DNA of 45,118 nt from an uncultured Spirochaetales bacterium (lineage in GTDB: Bacteria > Spirochaetota > Spirochaetia > Sphaerochaetales > Sphaerochaetaceae): positions 1 through 45,118 of the forward strand of contig CASENB010000015.1 in the NCBI GenBank assembly GCA_949289305.1. The letters are read 5' to 3'. Position numbers and translations under genes: made by a program. Positions 22,891 to 30,355 of this stretch are shown here, piece by piece. Every line of letters begins with the position of its first letter. The first letter of the stretch is position 1. The notes below the pieces were generated by a model that worked only from the letters and a program-made list of their open reading frames with translations, had not been told where the DNA came from and made no database searches.

Positions 22891-24243
22891 ATGAAAGAGA
22901 ACTTATTGAACGGGAAACCGCTGAAAACACTTTTTCTATTTACGCTTCCGATTATCGGCGGAAACATCTTTCAGTTATTCTACACGCTTGCAGACACTCT
23001 TATTGTCGGCCAGACAATTGGTGAAAATGCATTGGCCGCAGTCGGCTCCACTTCTGTATTCATCTACTTCATCCTGATATTCATACAAGGAATGACAAAT
23101 GGATTTTCAATAGTACTCGCACAGGCGGCCGGGGAAAAGGATGATGAGAAGATTATGAAATCAATTGCATCATCAATAATCATTTCGATATTATTTATAG
23201 CCGTTGTTACTGCTATCACGTTAATATTTACAAACGACATAGTACGTCTAATGAAAACACCTGAAGAGATATCGAAAGATGCAGCCATATACCTTGCAGT
23301 AATAATGGCAGGAACAGGCGCAACTGTTCTTTATAACCTTTCATCGAATATCCTTAGAGCCCTTGGAGACAGTAAGACTCCACTTATAACACTTGTATTC
23401 TCATCCGTTTTAAACGTCGTTTTAGATATAGCGTTTATCGTACCTTTAAAAATGGGAGTTGCAGGAGCTGCTATTGCAACAGTTCTTGCGCAGTTGCTGT
23501 CCGGCATACTATGTTTTGCAATCGGAGTTAGGAAGCATAAAGCCTTAAGACTGACAAAAGCAAGTTTCAAAAAAGACAAATCAATTTTTAATAAGAATTT
23601 CAGACTTTCAATGATTATGGGATTTCAAATGTCCATAATGTGCATCGGACAGCTTGTAATGCAGGCATCAGTAAATAATTTAGGAACAGTTGCGATTGCA
23701 GGCTATACGGCAGCAACGAAAGCAGACCAGCTCTCAATTCTTGTAAACAATGCTTTCATTGCATCCATTGCATCCTATGTTGCACAAAACTTCGGAGCAA
23801 GAAGGATGGACCGGATAAAAGAAGGAACGAAAGCCGCTTTAATTATCACAGAGACATCTGCCATTATCATGATCCTTATTATGATGGCAGTAGAACCGTT
23901 TCTTGCAGACATATTCGTATCTGATCCGTCTCCTGAAATAAATGATTATATAAGAACGTTCTTTATAATCACTCTGCCGTTCTACCCTGTCCTTGCGCTC
24001 TTATCGATATTCCGTACAACAGTACAATCAATGGGGAACAGCAGAGCGCCTTTCATCGCATGTATAGTAGAACTTTTTGCAAGGTGCATAGCATCAATCG
24101 TTCTTGGTTCTATTTTCGGCTATGCTGGAATAATCTTTTCATCCCCTCTTGCATGGATTGGAGCAGATTCTATTGTAATTCCAGCGTATTTAAAAATGAT
24201 GAGAAAGTTTAATGCAGTGACTGCTACACAACAATACATGTAG
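22891..24243 (+). CDS. MATE-family efflux transporter
   Basis: The product is 450 residues with about twelve hydrophobic segments in two similar halves. Family patterns include LPIIGGNIFQLFYTLADTLI, GSTSVFIYF, ALGDSKTPLI in the first half and FRTTVQSMGNSRAPF in the second. It probably exports drugs or metabolites by sodium or proton exchange; the substrate is unknown. The start at 22891 follows GGAGG with suitable spacing. It is transcribed alone, divergent from the DUF3788 gene. Confidence 0.92.
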   Translation: MKENLLNGKPLKTLFLFTLPIIGGNIFQLFYTLADTLIVGQTIGENALAAVGSTSVFIYFILIFIQGMTNGFSIVLAQAAGEKDDEKIMKSIASSIIISILFIAVVTAITLIFTNDIVRLMKTPEEISKDAAIYLAVIMAGTGATVLYNLSSNILRALGDSKTPLITLVFSSVLNVVLDIAFIVPLKMGVAGAAIATVLAQLLSGILCFAIGVRKHKALRLTKASFKKDKSIFNKNFRLSMIMGFQMSIMCIGQLVMQASVNNLGTVAIAGYTAATKADQLSILVNNAFIASIASYVAQNFGARRMDRIKEGTKAALIITETSAIIMILIMMAVEPFLADIFVSDPSPEINDYIRTFFIITLPFYPVLALLSIFRTTVQSMGNSRAPFIACIVELFARCIASIVLGSIFGYAGIIFSSPLAWIGADSIVIPAYLKMMRKFNAVTATQQYM

Positions 24244-24257
24244 CAGTCAAAAATTCA

Positions 24258-24515
24258 TTATTGAGTAACCTCAATCGTTCCTAGACTTGTGCCATTAACA
24301 TCATATAGCTCTATCGTTTCTGTTCCTTCAGGGAGCACCATATTTAATTCATCTACAGTTACTTCCCTATTATTAATAGATCATATCCATTTTTATATGA
24401 GAAATCAGCCATTTCCTCTTTCAAACTAAATAGACTATTGAAGTTTATTATTTCTTCTCCAGCATTAAGAATGATAGTTTTTATGAAAGAATTTTTAAAA
24501 TATAGAAAAGAAAAT
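24258..24515 (-). pseudogene. Remnant of an unrecognised gene, frameshifted
   Basis: Reading the minus strand, an open stretch (TIILNAGEEIINF, then SLKEEMADFSYKNGYDLLI) runs to about 24380. It continues in a second frame as NNREVTVDELNMVLPEG, then IELYDVNGTSLGTIEVTQ, to a stop at 24258-24260. The join suggests a frameshift near 24375. No ribosome site or start is visible, so only the C-terminal end of a former gene remains. I do not recognise the family. The rest of the 24244-24611 gap is the control region of the next gene. Confidence 0.5.
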
Positions 24516-24558
24516 ATGCATTATCATGATTTTATAAAAATTAATATCTATCAAAAAT

Positions 24559-24575
24559 TGACTTTATAAAAGTCA
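24559..24575 (+). promoter_or_regulatory. Palindrome over the promoter of the 24.6-kb ATPase gene
   Basis: TGACTTT-ATA-AAAGTCA is a perfect 7-3-7 palindrome, flanked by A and T runs that extend the symmetry. A TTGACT hexamer at its start and TAATAA 19 nt later could be the promoter, so a protein bound here would block it. The ATG lies 37 nt downstream after AAGGA. Confidence 0.45.
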
Positions 24576-24611
24576 TTTTTTGTAATAAAATGAGCATACA
24601 AAGGAATTTTT

Positions 24612-25793
24612 ATGAAAGAATATATTAAACGTTATATTGATTTAAATAAAATTCTAGAGAGAAAATCTGTATTTTTATTAGGCCCAAGACTATGCGGAAA
24701 ATCAATGTACGCAAAAAACGAAATAAGAAAACCAGTTTTATATTGGAATCTGCTTTCAAACACTTTGTATTATAGAATAATCCAAAATCCAGCACTGCTT
24801 GAACAAACACTTTTAGCTGAAGGATTAAAGGACGGGCTTGTCGTTATAGATGAAATACAAAGAGTTCCAACACTCCTTTATACGGTTCATCAATTTATTG
24901 AAGATACAAATCTTGTCTTTTTAATGACAGGATCTAGTGTAAGAAAATTAAAAACAGGAGGTGTTAATCTTCTTGGAGGAAGAGCTTTAGAAAAACGCTT
25001 GCATCCTCTAGTATATCCCGAAATAAAAGATAGGCCTTACTACACGCTTGAAAACATATTTAAAACTGGACTACTTCCTGAAATGTTTTTGCATCCATAT
25101 GACGCGGAAGAAGCCCTTAATGCCTATGAAGGACTCTACCTTGAAACAGAAATCCAACTTGAAAATGAAGTAAATGACCTTCCTGGATTTATTAATTTTC
25201 TTGAGAAAGCTGCGCTAAGCAACGGCCAGCAGATAAATTTCTCAGCTTTTGCATCAGATCTAGGAGTAAGTAGAAACGCTTTAAAAACATGGTACAAGAT
25301 TTTACTTGATACATTGATGATAAATGAAATAAAACCATACGGAAAAACAAAGAAAAGAAAGGAGACATCTTTTTCTAGGTTTTATTTCTTTGATGTCGGA
25401 ATTGCAAGAAGTTTAGCAAAAATGAATGTTCCAACAGAAACAATGTGCGAATATGGAACGCTCTTTGAAACATATATTGCAATGGAACTTAGAGCTTATA
25501 TTGACTATTCAAACCTATACAATACAGAACTTACCTATTACCGCACAAGCGATGGGAAAAGGGAAGTAGATTTCATTGTCGGAGATGATATTGCTATTGA
25601 AGTTAAGACAACCAAAAGTGTCACAGACAGGGATCTAGCAAACCTCAGAGAATTAAAAGAAGAAAATATTTTCTCTGCTTTCATAGTCGTATGCAGAGAA
25701 GAAAATCCTCGCATGCTTTCTGATGGCATTCTCATACTTCCTTGGAAAAACTTTTTAGAGCGCCTTTGGAAGGGAGAAATAATAAAAGAATAA
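24612..25793 (+). CDS. AAA_14/DUF4143 ATPase
   Basis: The product is 393 residues. It has Walker A GPRLCGKS (24-31), Walker B GLVVIDEIQRVPTLL and sensor VFLMTGSS, then LGGRALEKRLHPLVYPE. A DUF4143 C-terminal part has KREVDFIVGDDIAIEVKTTK, a well-formed PD-(D/E)xK-type motif. This is the most canonical of the three ATPases in the window. The family's role is unresolved. It is preceded by a gene remnant on the other strand and by its own palindrome. Confidence 0.88.
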   Translation: MKEYIKRYIDLNKILERKSVFLLGPRLCGKSMYAKNEIRKPVLYWNLLSNTLYYRIIQNPALLEQTLLAEGLKDGLVVIDEIQRVPTLLYTVHQFIEDTNLVFLMTGSSVRKLKTGGVNLLGGRALEKRLHPLVYPEIKDRPYYTLENIFKTGLLPEMFLHPYDAEEALNAYEGLYLETEIQLENEVNDLPGFINFLEKAALSNGQQINFSAFASDLGVSRNALKTWYKILLDTLMINEIKPYGKTKKRKETSFSRFYFFDVGIARSLAKMNVPTETMCEYGTLFETYIAMELRAYIDYSNLYNTELTYYRTSDGKREVDFIVGDDIAIEVKTTKSVTDRDLANLRELKEENIFSAFIVVCREENPRMLSDGILILPWKNFLERLWKGEIIKE

Positions 25794-25896
25794 TTATATT
25801 CCTATTTTGGATGTTTCATATTGATAATTATATTATAAATAATCTTTTTTTATCTTAATGGCCCTACACTAATTAAATGTAGAGCCAAAAATTTAA

Positions 25897-27168
25897 TTAA
25901 GAATCAAGTCTCCTCATTTCCTTCATATGAGAGAAAACTATACATACAATAACGCCCATAAATCCTATTACGGCAAAAAGGAAGGCAGCACCTGATCCTT
26001 TTTTATGTCCAAAGAGATAAGTTAATAAAGCGTTTTTTGTCCTTTCCATAAATGGTTCAAACACTCTATCTACTAGAAGTCCTCCACAAAGATATCCAAG
26101 AGGTATTGTAAAGAACTGAAAAACATTTCTTGCCGAATACACTCTTCCCTGCACTTCTTCTGGAATTTTAGACCTTAGAAGAGAATCAAGATTAGTATTC
26201 ATTATGGGAATACATATCCATCCTAAAAATGCACCTATTATCCAAGATGTAGGATTGCGAGAAAATGATAGCATGAAATTTTCTGAACTCATTGAAACAA
26301 AAAGGCAGGTAACAATTACATTAACCCTGTTCTTTGGAGAAGGAAGTAAAGTAGATATTATGCTTCCTATTATCATAGCCATTCCTGCTGCTGCTTGAAC
26401 GGTTGCAAGTACACTTTCGTTTTCAAAACTTAAAACCATTGCCGGAAGAGCAGCATTATAGATTGACGCAATAAAGTTGATCGCACCTAAGAATAAAATG
26501 ACTTCAAGGATTCCTATGTTATTTCTTAGAAAACCTAATGCGCCTTTTAAAGAAGAGAACATAGAATCATTTTTCTTCTCGTCCTTCTTTTTCTCAGGTA
26601 TCTTTACTAAAAAGATTAAAGAGATAAATGCAACTAAGAATGTCAGTAGATCAACAGTTATTACAGCCTTTAGACCTCCAACAGCATATAAGGAAGTTGC
26701 AAGCACAGGTGAAAGTACGTTCACAATGCTATATGTAAATGCATTCATAGCTCCAGCCTTCTGGTACTTATCTTCTGGAGTTACCAGCGTAACTGCAACT
26801 TCACTTGCGGGGGCTTGAAAAGTCTGGGTAAGACCACTAAAGGCGTTTACCAGATAAAGATGCCATAGCTCTAAGCTTCCATGTAAATACAACATAAATA
26901 TTATGACAGTGCCAAGAGCGGCAAGAGAATCTGAAATTACAAGTAACTTCTTCTTATTTACTTTATCTACAATCGTTCCAACAGGAAGTGAAAATAATAT
27001 ATACGGGATATACGTAGAGACTGTAAGAAGAGCTGTTGCCAGTGCAGATTCAGTTTTTTCATAAGACCATAATACTAGTGCAAATGGTGTTAAAGATGAC
27101 CCAAGACGAGATAAGCTCTGAGTCAGCCAAAGGATGATGAATTTATTAAAATTCTTTTCGTCGTTCAT
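25897..27168 (-). CDS. MFS efflux transporter, macrolide-efflux-like
   Basis: The product is 423 residues with twelve hydrophobic segments and a central basic loop (KIPEKKKDEKKNDSM). The first half has the MFS A-motif region LPVGTIVDKVNKKKLLVISD, and the second half has IPEEVQGRVYSARNVFQF. Both are typical of the Mef-like/enterobactin-exporter branch. It probably expels a toxic compound by proton exchange. AGGA lies just before the ATG but inside a possible hairpin. A 130-nt leader with a tiny leader peptide suggests induction by a ribosome-targeting drug. Confidence 0.85.
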   Translation of the reverse strand: MNDEKNFNKFIILWLTQSLSRLGSSLTPFALVLWSYEKTESALATALLTVSTYIPYILFSLPVGTIVDKVNKKKLLVISDSLAALGTVIIFMLYLHGSLELWHLYLVNAFSGLTQTFQAPASEVAVTLVTPEDKYQKAGAMNAFTYSIVNVLSPVLATSLYAVGGLKAVITVDLLTFLVAFISLIFLVKIPEKKKDEKKNDSMFSSLKGALGFLRNNIGILEVILFLGAINFIASIYNAALPAMVLSFENESVLATVQAAAGMAMIIGSIISTLLPSPKNRVNVIVTCLFVSMSSENFMLSFSRNPTSWIIGAFLGWICIPIMNTNLDSLLRSKIPEEVQGRVYSARNVFQFFTIPLGYLCGGLLVDRVFEPFMERTKNALLTYLFGHKKGSGAAFLFAVIGFMGVIVCIVFSHMKEMRRLDS

Positions 27169-27169
27169 T

Positions 27170-27260
27170 GCTTTGCTCCTTATTGATTTAAATAGGGCAA
27201 AGCCTGGCGGACTAAATTAATGCTCCTTGCGTCTGTCCGCTTCAGGCTTCGCAGGGAGCT
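27170..27260 (-). promoter_or_regulatory. Candidate translation attenuator of the MFS exporter
   Basis: In transcript order there are five elements. Element 1 is GCTCCCTGCG (27250-27259), element 2 AAGCCTGAAGCGGAC (27235-27249), element 3 CGCAAGGAGC (27222-27231), element 4 GTCCGCCAGGCTT (27200-27212) and element 5 GCAAAGC (27170-27176, just before the ATG). Element 1 can pair with 3 (9 of 10), and 2 with 4 (12-13 bp with a small bulge). GCTTTGC (27197-27203), which overlaps 4, can pair with 5 and hide the start region. Pairings 1:3 and 2:4 exclude each other, as do 2:4 and the start-site pairing. This is the logic of drug-inducible attenuators. Confidence 0.6.
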
Positions 27261-27277
27261 GTATAAATACAAAGCAT
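27242..27277 (-). CDS. Leader peptide of the MFS exporter
   Basis: This 11-codon frame encodes MLCIYTAPCEA and ends with TGA. It has an excellent ribosome site (AGGAGG, 6 nt before ATG), better than that of the exporter itself. Its last codons form element 1 and the start of element 2 of the attenuator. A ribosome stalled here would free element 2 to pair with 4 and so expose the exporter start. Too short for any family match; the claim rests on the ribosome site and placement. Confidence 0.6.
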   Translation of the reverse strand: MLCIYTAPCEA

Positions 27278-27300
27278 ATAAAGCCTCCTATAAGATAGTT

Positions 27301-27331
27301 GTAATCTAGCACAGTAAAGCAAAAACCACAA
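27301..27331 (-). promoter_or_regulatory. Promoter of the MFS exporter leader
   Basis: On the minus strand TTGTGG, 17 nt and TAGATT lie upstream of the leader peptide, placing the transcript start roughly 15-20 nt before its ribosome site. The remainder of the gap to the aspartate dehydrogenase gene (about 27335-27565) is AT-rich and shows nothing I can name. Confidence 0.45.
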
Positions 27332-27579
27332 TTAAAACATCATAAATGAAATTGCCTATCTCTTTTTCAAAATCTCTTCTTCGGCAACTTATTTCATTAC
27401 CGTACAAATAATAACCTAAAACAATCTTATTATAATTAGTACTACTAACTTTTTTATTCCAAAATTAAATAGTTTTTTTTCGTATTCTAAATTTATTTAT
27501 CTGATAGTTTATTTATCTCAAGTGCCTATCTTCCATTTTATCCTCTTTTTTGGCATTGTAGTTAGTATTAGGAGGATGT

Positions 27580-28371
27580 ATGAAAACATTTGCAATTTTT
27601 GGCTGTGGCCACCTAGGAAAAATAGTTTACAAGGCCTATATGGACGGCCTACTGGAAGGATATAAGCTTATTGCAACTTATTCACTTGAAAAAAAAGACG
27701 CAGAAGCACTAACGAAAGGAACTGAAGCAAAAGCAGTAGAAAGCATAGATGAGGCAATTGCCTTAAAGCCGGATTTCATTATTGAGACTGCGGCAATCGC
27801 ACTTCTTAAAGACTTCGCTTTTAAAGCACTTGATGAAGGAATCAGCATTATTCCTCTTTCTATCGGAGCTTTTGCCGATAAAGAGTTTAAAGAAACAGCA
27901 CTTGAAAAAGCTAAAAAAAGCGGCGCAAAGATCTATATCCCGTCAGGTGCTGTTGGGGGCTTTGATGTTCTAAAAACAATCTCGCTAATGGCAGAAGTAA
28001 ATTCATGGGATATTAAGGCTAAGATCCATACGCATAAAGGCCCGAATTCACTAAAGAATACCCCGTTATATAAAGATGCACTTCAAAATAATGAAGAAAG
28101 CGTATTCTCAGGATCTACAAAAGAAGCGATCGCTCTCCTTCCTACAAAAGTCAACGTTGCTATCGCATCATCTCTTGCAACAATAGGACCTGAAAAAGCT
28201 CAGGCAGAAATTACAAGCGTTCCAGCCTTTATTGGAGACGATCATTGCATAACGGTAGAAACAGAAGGACTTAAAGCTGTTGTTGATATTTATTCAGCCA
28301 ATAGCGATATTGCAGCATGGTCTGTTGTCACCTTGATGAGAAATCTGAATTCAGAAATGATATTCTTCTAA
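27580..28371 (+). CDS. Aspartate dehydrogenase-like protein
   Basis: The product is 263 residues. An N-terminal NAD(P)-binding fold starts with FAIFGCGHLGKIV, and a C-terminal DUF108-type catalytic domain carries IPSGAVGGFDVLK and KIHTHKGPNSL. These are features of L-aspartate dehydrogenases (NadX-like), which make iminoaspartate for NAD synthesis or interconvert oxaloacetate and aspartate. Other dinucleotide-dependent amino-acid dehydrogenases are possible. AGGAGG precedes the ATG. A 2-hydroxyacid dehydrogenase gene follows after 9 nt, so the two probably share a pathway. Confidence 0.8.
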   Translation: MKTFAIFGCGHLGKIVYKAYMDGLLEGYKLIATYSLEKKDAEALTKGTEAKAVESIDEAIALKPDFIIETAAIALLKDFAFKALDEGISIIPLSIGAFADKEFKETALEKAKKSGAKIYIPSGAVGGFDVLKTISLMAEVNSWDIKAKIHTHKGPNSLKNTPLYKDALQNNEESVFSGSTKEAIALLPTKVNVAIASSLATIGPEKAQAEITSVPAFIGDDHCITVETEGLKAVVDIYSANSDIAAWSVVTLMRNLNSEMIFF

Positions 28372-28380
28372 GGAGCGGAT

Positions 28381-29283
28381 ATGAAAAAGTTTAATAAGCT
28401 TGTAGAAGCAGGATTCATAGGCCTTGAGCCTTGGGCAGAAGAGAAATTAAAAGACTATGCATCTGAGATTGTCAAATACGATAGACTTCCAAAAGACGAG
28501 GATGAACTTGTAAAATGGATTGGCAATGCCGATGCGCTCTTAGTTAGAAATCTTCCGCTAGTTCCTGCGACAGTGCTTTCTAGATGCAAAAGTTTAAAGT
28601 ATGTCGGCATGTGTTGTTCCCTTTATTCTAAAGAGAGTGCGAATGTCGATATTGATTATGCCGAAAAGCATGGAATCACAGTCTACGGCATCAGGGATTA
28701 TGGAGATAAGGGCGTTACAGAATTCGTAATATATTCACTTGTAAAAATCCTTCACGGCTACGACTATCCGCTTTGGAGAAAGAGGCCTAAAGAGATAACA
28801 GGACTGAAGATCGGATTCGTAGGTTTTGGAACAAGCGGACAGATGACAGCACGAGCTCTTAAGTCACTCGGAGCTGAAATCGCATACTATGCAAGAAGTA
28901 AGAAAGAGGATGCAGAGAAAGAAGGCATGCACTATATGCCTCTTAACGACCTTCTAAAAGAATCTGAAGTCGTCATAACCTGTCTTAACAAAGGTGTCAT
29001 ACTTCTTCACGAAGAGGAGTTTAAGTCTCTTGGCACCAAGAAGATCATGATCAACACTTCAATTGGACCTGCAAGCGATATTGGGGAGCTTAAAAAGTGG
29101 ATTATGAACGACAGCAACATCTTCGTAGCAGATACTCAAGGCGCTGTCGGCGATATCTATGACGAAGTAAAAGATAGAAAGAACGTGCTATGCCCAAATG
29201 TTTCTGCAGGAATGACAGAAGAGGCATACGATTTAATGAGCAAGAAAGTCCTTGATAACATCGAAAAGATGCTTTCTATTTAA
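28381..29283 (+). CDS. D-isomer-specific 2-hydroxyacid dehydrogenase family protein
   Basis: The product is 300 residues. The NAD-binding domain has GLKIGFVGFGTSGQMTARAL (about 140-160), and the catalytic domain has the expected long N-terminal part (ADALLVRNLPL, YVGMCCSLY). The usual catalytic arginine and glutamate areas read MINTSIGP and ADTQGAVGD, somewhat divergent. The substrate is unknown. It is co-transcribed with the aspartate dehydrogenase-like gene, with AAGGAG before the ATG. A pair of this type may act on 2-oxo or imino acids, which is inference. Confidence 0.8.
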   Translation: MKKFNKLVEAGFIGLEPWAEEKLKDYASEIVKYDRLPKDEDELVKWIGNADALLVRNLPLVPATVLSRCKSLKYVGMCCSLYSKESANVDIDYAEKHGITVYGIRDYGDKGVTEFVIYSLVKILHGYDYPLWRKRPKEITGLKIGFVGFGTSGQMTARALKSLGAEIAYYARSKKEDAEKEGMHYMPLNDLLKESEVVITCLNKGVILLHEEEFKSLGTKKIMINTSIGPASDIGELKKWIMNDSNIFVADTQGAVGDIYDEVKDRKNVLCPNVSAGMTEEAYDLMSKKVLDNIEKMLSI

Positions 29284-29335
29284 AAATTTTTAATTATTTA
29301 TATCGCTTGTAATTAAAAATTTCTTTTATTACTAT

Positions 29336-29370
29336 CTCCTTGAAAGTGGCCACTCTCAAGGAGAGTTTTT
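29336..29370 (+). terminator. Terminator-like hairpin that contains the next gene's ribosome site
   Basis: CTCCTTGA (29336-29343) pairs with TCAAGGAG (29356-29363), with the palindrome AGTGGCCACT between them extending the stem. AG and TTTTT follow (29366-29370), and the ATG of the next gene comes directly after. It has the form of an intrinsic terminator for the upstream pair, yet its 3' arm is the only Shine-Dalgarno sequence for the gene at 29371. Confidence 0.7.
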
Positions 29371-30312
29371 ATGAGACATTTTGATTTAACATCTTCATCT
29401 TTATCTGAAGAGATAAAGAGAAGGAACATCGACATTCTAAGTGAAATCCCATTTCCTTTTACGGAAGAGAGAATCTCTTTTGCCCAATCTTGCATGAAGC
29501 ATTATGAAAAGCATTATCCGGAAGCAATTGATGAGATACTAAGCCTCTCAAAAGGGCTGAAAATCGATGAAAAGCTTCTTTTTGCACTGTTCTTTTCAAT
29601 GTACGCCATAATCCCGAATGCAAAATGTTCGTGTGTTGCAATAAGGGATGAGAATAATTTAATGCTTGCTAGAAACAGCGACTTTTATAAGAGCATGAAA
29701 GAGCTAAACAGTCACTTTACTTACAAGAACTATTACGGAAACAGTACTGCGTTCATCGAGCTAGAAGACGGAAAGAATAAAGACGGACTTGCAATAGGAT
29801 TTACATCAGTATTTCCTCAATCCATTAAAAGCGGCCTAAATTCAGGCTTAATACTCCGTATGCTTCTTGAAAAAGCAGACTCATGTGAAAAGGCAATTTC
29901 TATTTTACATTCGATTCCAATTGCATCCTCTCAGACATTCATGATGGCAGATAGAACAGGAACGATAGCATACGTTGAATGCTCTGCAAATAACATCAAA
30001 GTTATAAAACATGATGAAGGACGACGCTATCTGCTATCAACAAACAGATTCATTTTAAATGGCATGAAAGATAATAACAATGCTCAATTAGACGACTGGA
30101 ATACAGAGGCACGGCATAATGCTATGGAAAAAGAAATAAGAAAAGAAAGTTTTATTAATCTTGAAAAGATGAAAGCAATACTAAAAAGTGCAAGCATCTA
30201 TCCTTCCTCTTCAGACCACGATACTGTATGGTCCGTAATAGAGGATTTAAAGAAAGGATATAGCTATCTCTGCGAAGGAAATCCAAAAGAAGAATCATTT
30301 AAAATAATTTAA
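29371..30312 (+). CDS. C45-type acyltransferase/peptidase-like protein
   Basis: The product is 313 residues and resembles the acyl-CoA:6-aminopenicillanate acyltransferase (peptidase C45) family. After an N-terminal helical part it has NAKCSCVAIRD (83-93), where C86 followed by S87 is the likely N-terminal nucleophile after self-cleavage. LARNSDFY and a later block AYVECSANNIKVI and LSTNRF follow. Such enzymes hydrolyse or transfer amide-linked acyl groups; natural substrates in bacteria are mostly unknown. The Shine-Dalgarno AAGGAG lies inside a hairpin, so translation may be limited. Confidence 0.75.
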   Translation: MRHFDLTSSSLSEEIKRRNIDILSEIPFPFTEERISFAQSCMKHYEKHYPEAIDEILSLSKGLKIDEKLLFALFFSMYAIIPNAKCSCVAIRDENNLMLARNSDFYKSMKELNSHFTYKNYYGNSTAFIELEDGKNKDGLAIGFTSVFPQSIKSGLNSGLILRMLLEKADSCEKAISILHSIPIASSQTFMMADRTGTIAYVECSANNIKVIKHDEGRRYLLSTNRFILNGMKDNNNAQLDDWNTEARHNAMEKEIRKESFINLEKMKAILKSASIYPSSSDHDTVWSVIEDLKKGYSYLCEGNPKEESFKII

Positions 30313-30320
30313 AAAGCATG

Positions 30321-30350
30321 CTCCCCAAAAGGTTTCATCCTAATGGGGAG
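30321..30350. terminator. Bidirectional terminator
   Basis: CTCCCCA (30321-30327) pairs with TGGGGAG (30344-30350) between two convergent genes. The plus side is followed by TTCTATTATA and then T6, the minus side by CATGCTTTTT, so it can end both transcripts. Confidence 0.65.
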
Positions 30351-30355
30351 TTCTA

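Noticed and set aside
27181..27222. A second leader frame starting at ATT after AAGGAG before the MFS gene
   Set aside because: ATT starts are rare, and the ATG frame at 27277 has a far better ribosome site.
27170..27300. A known metabolite riboswitch before the MFS gene
   Set aside because: I could match no known riboswitch core, and the translated leader peptide gives a simpler explanation.
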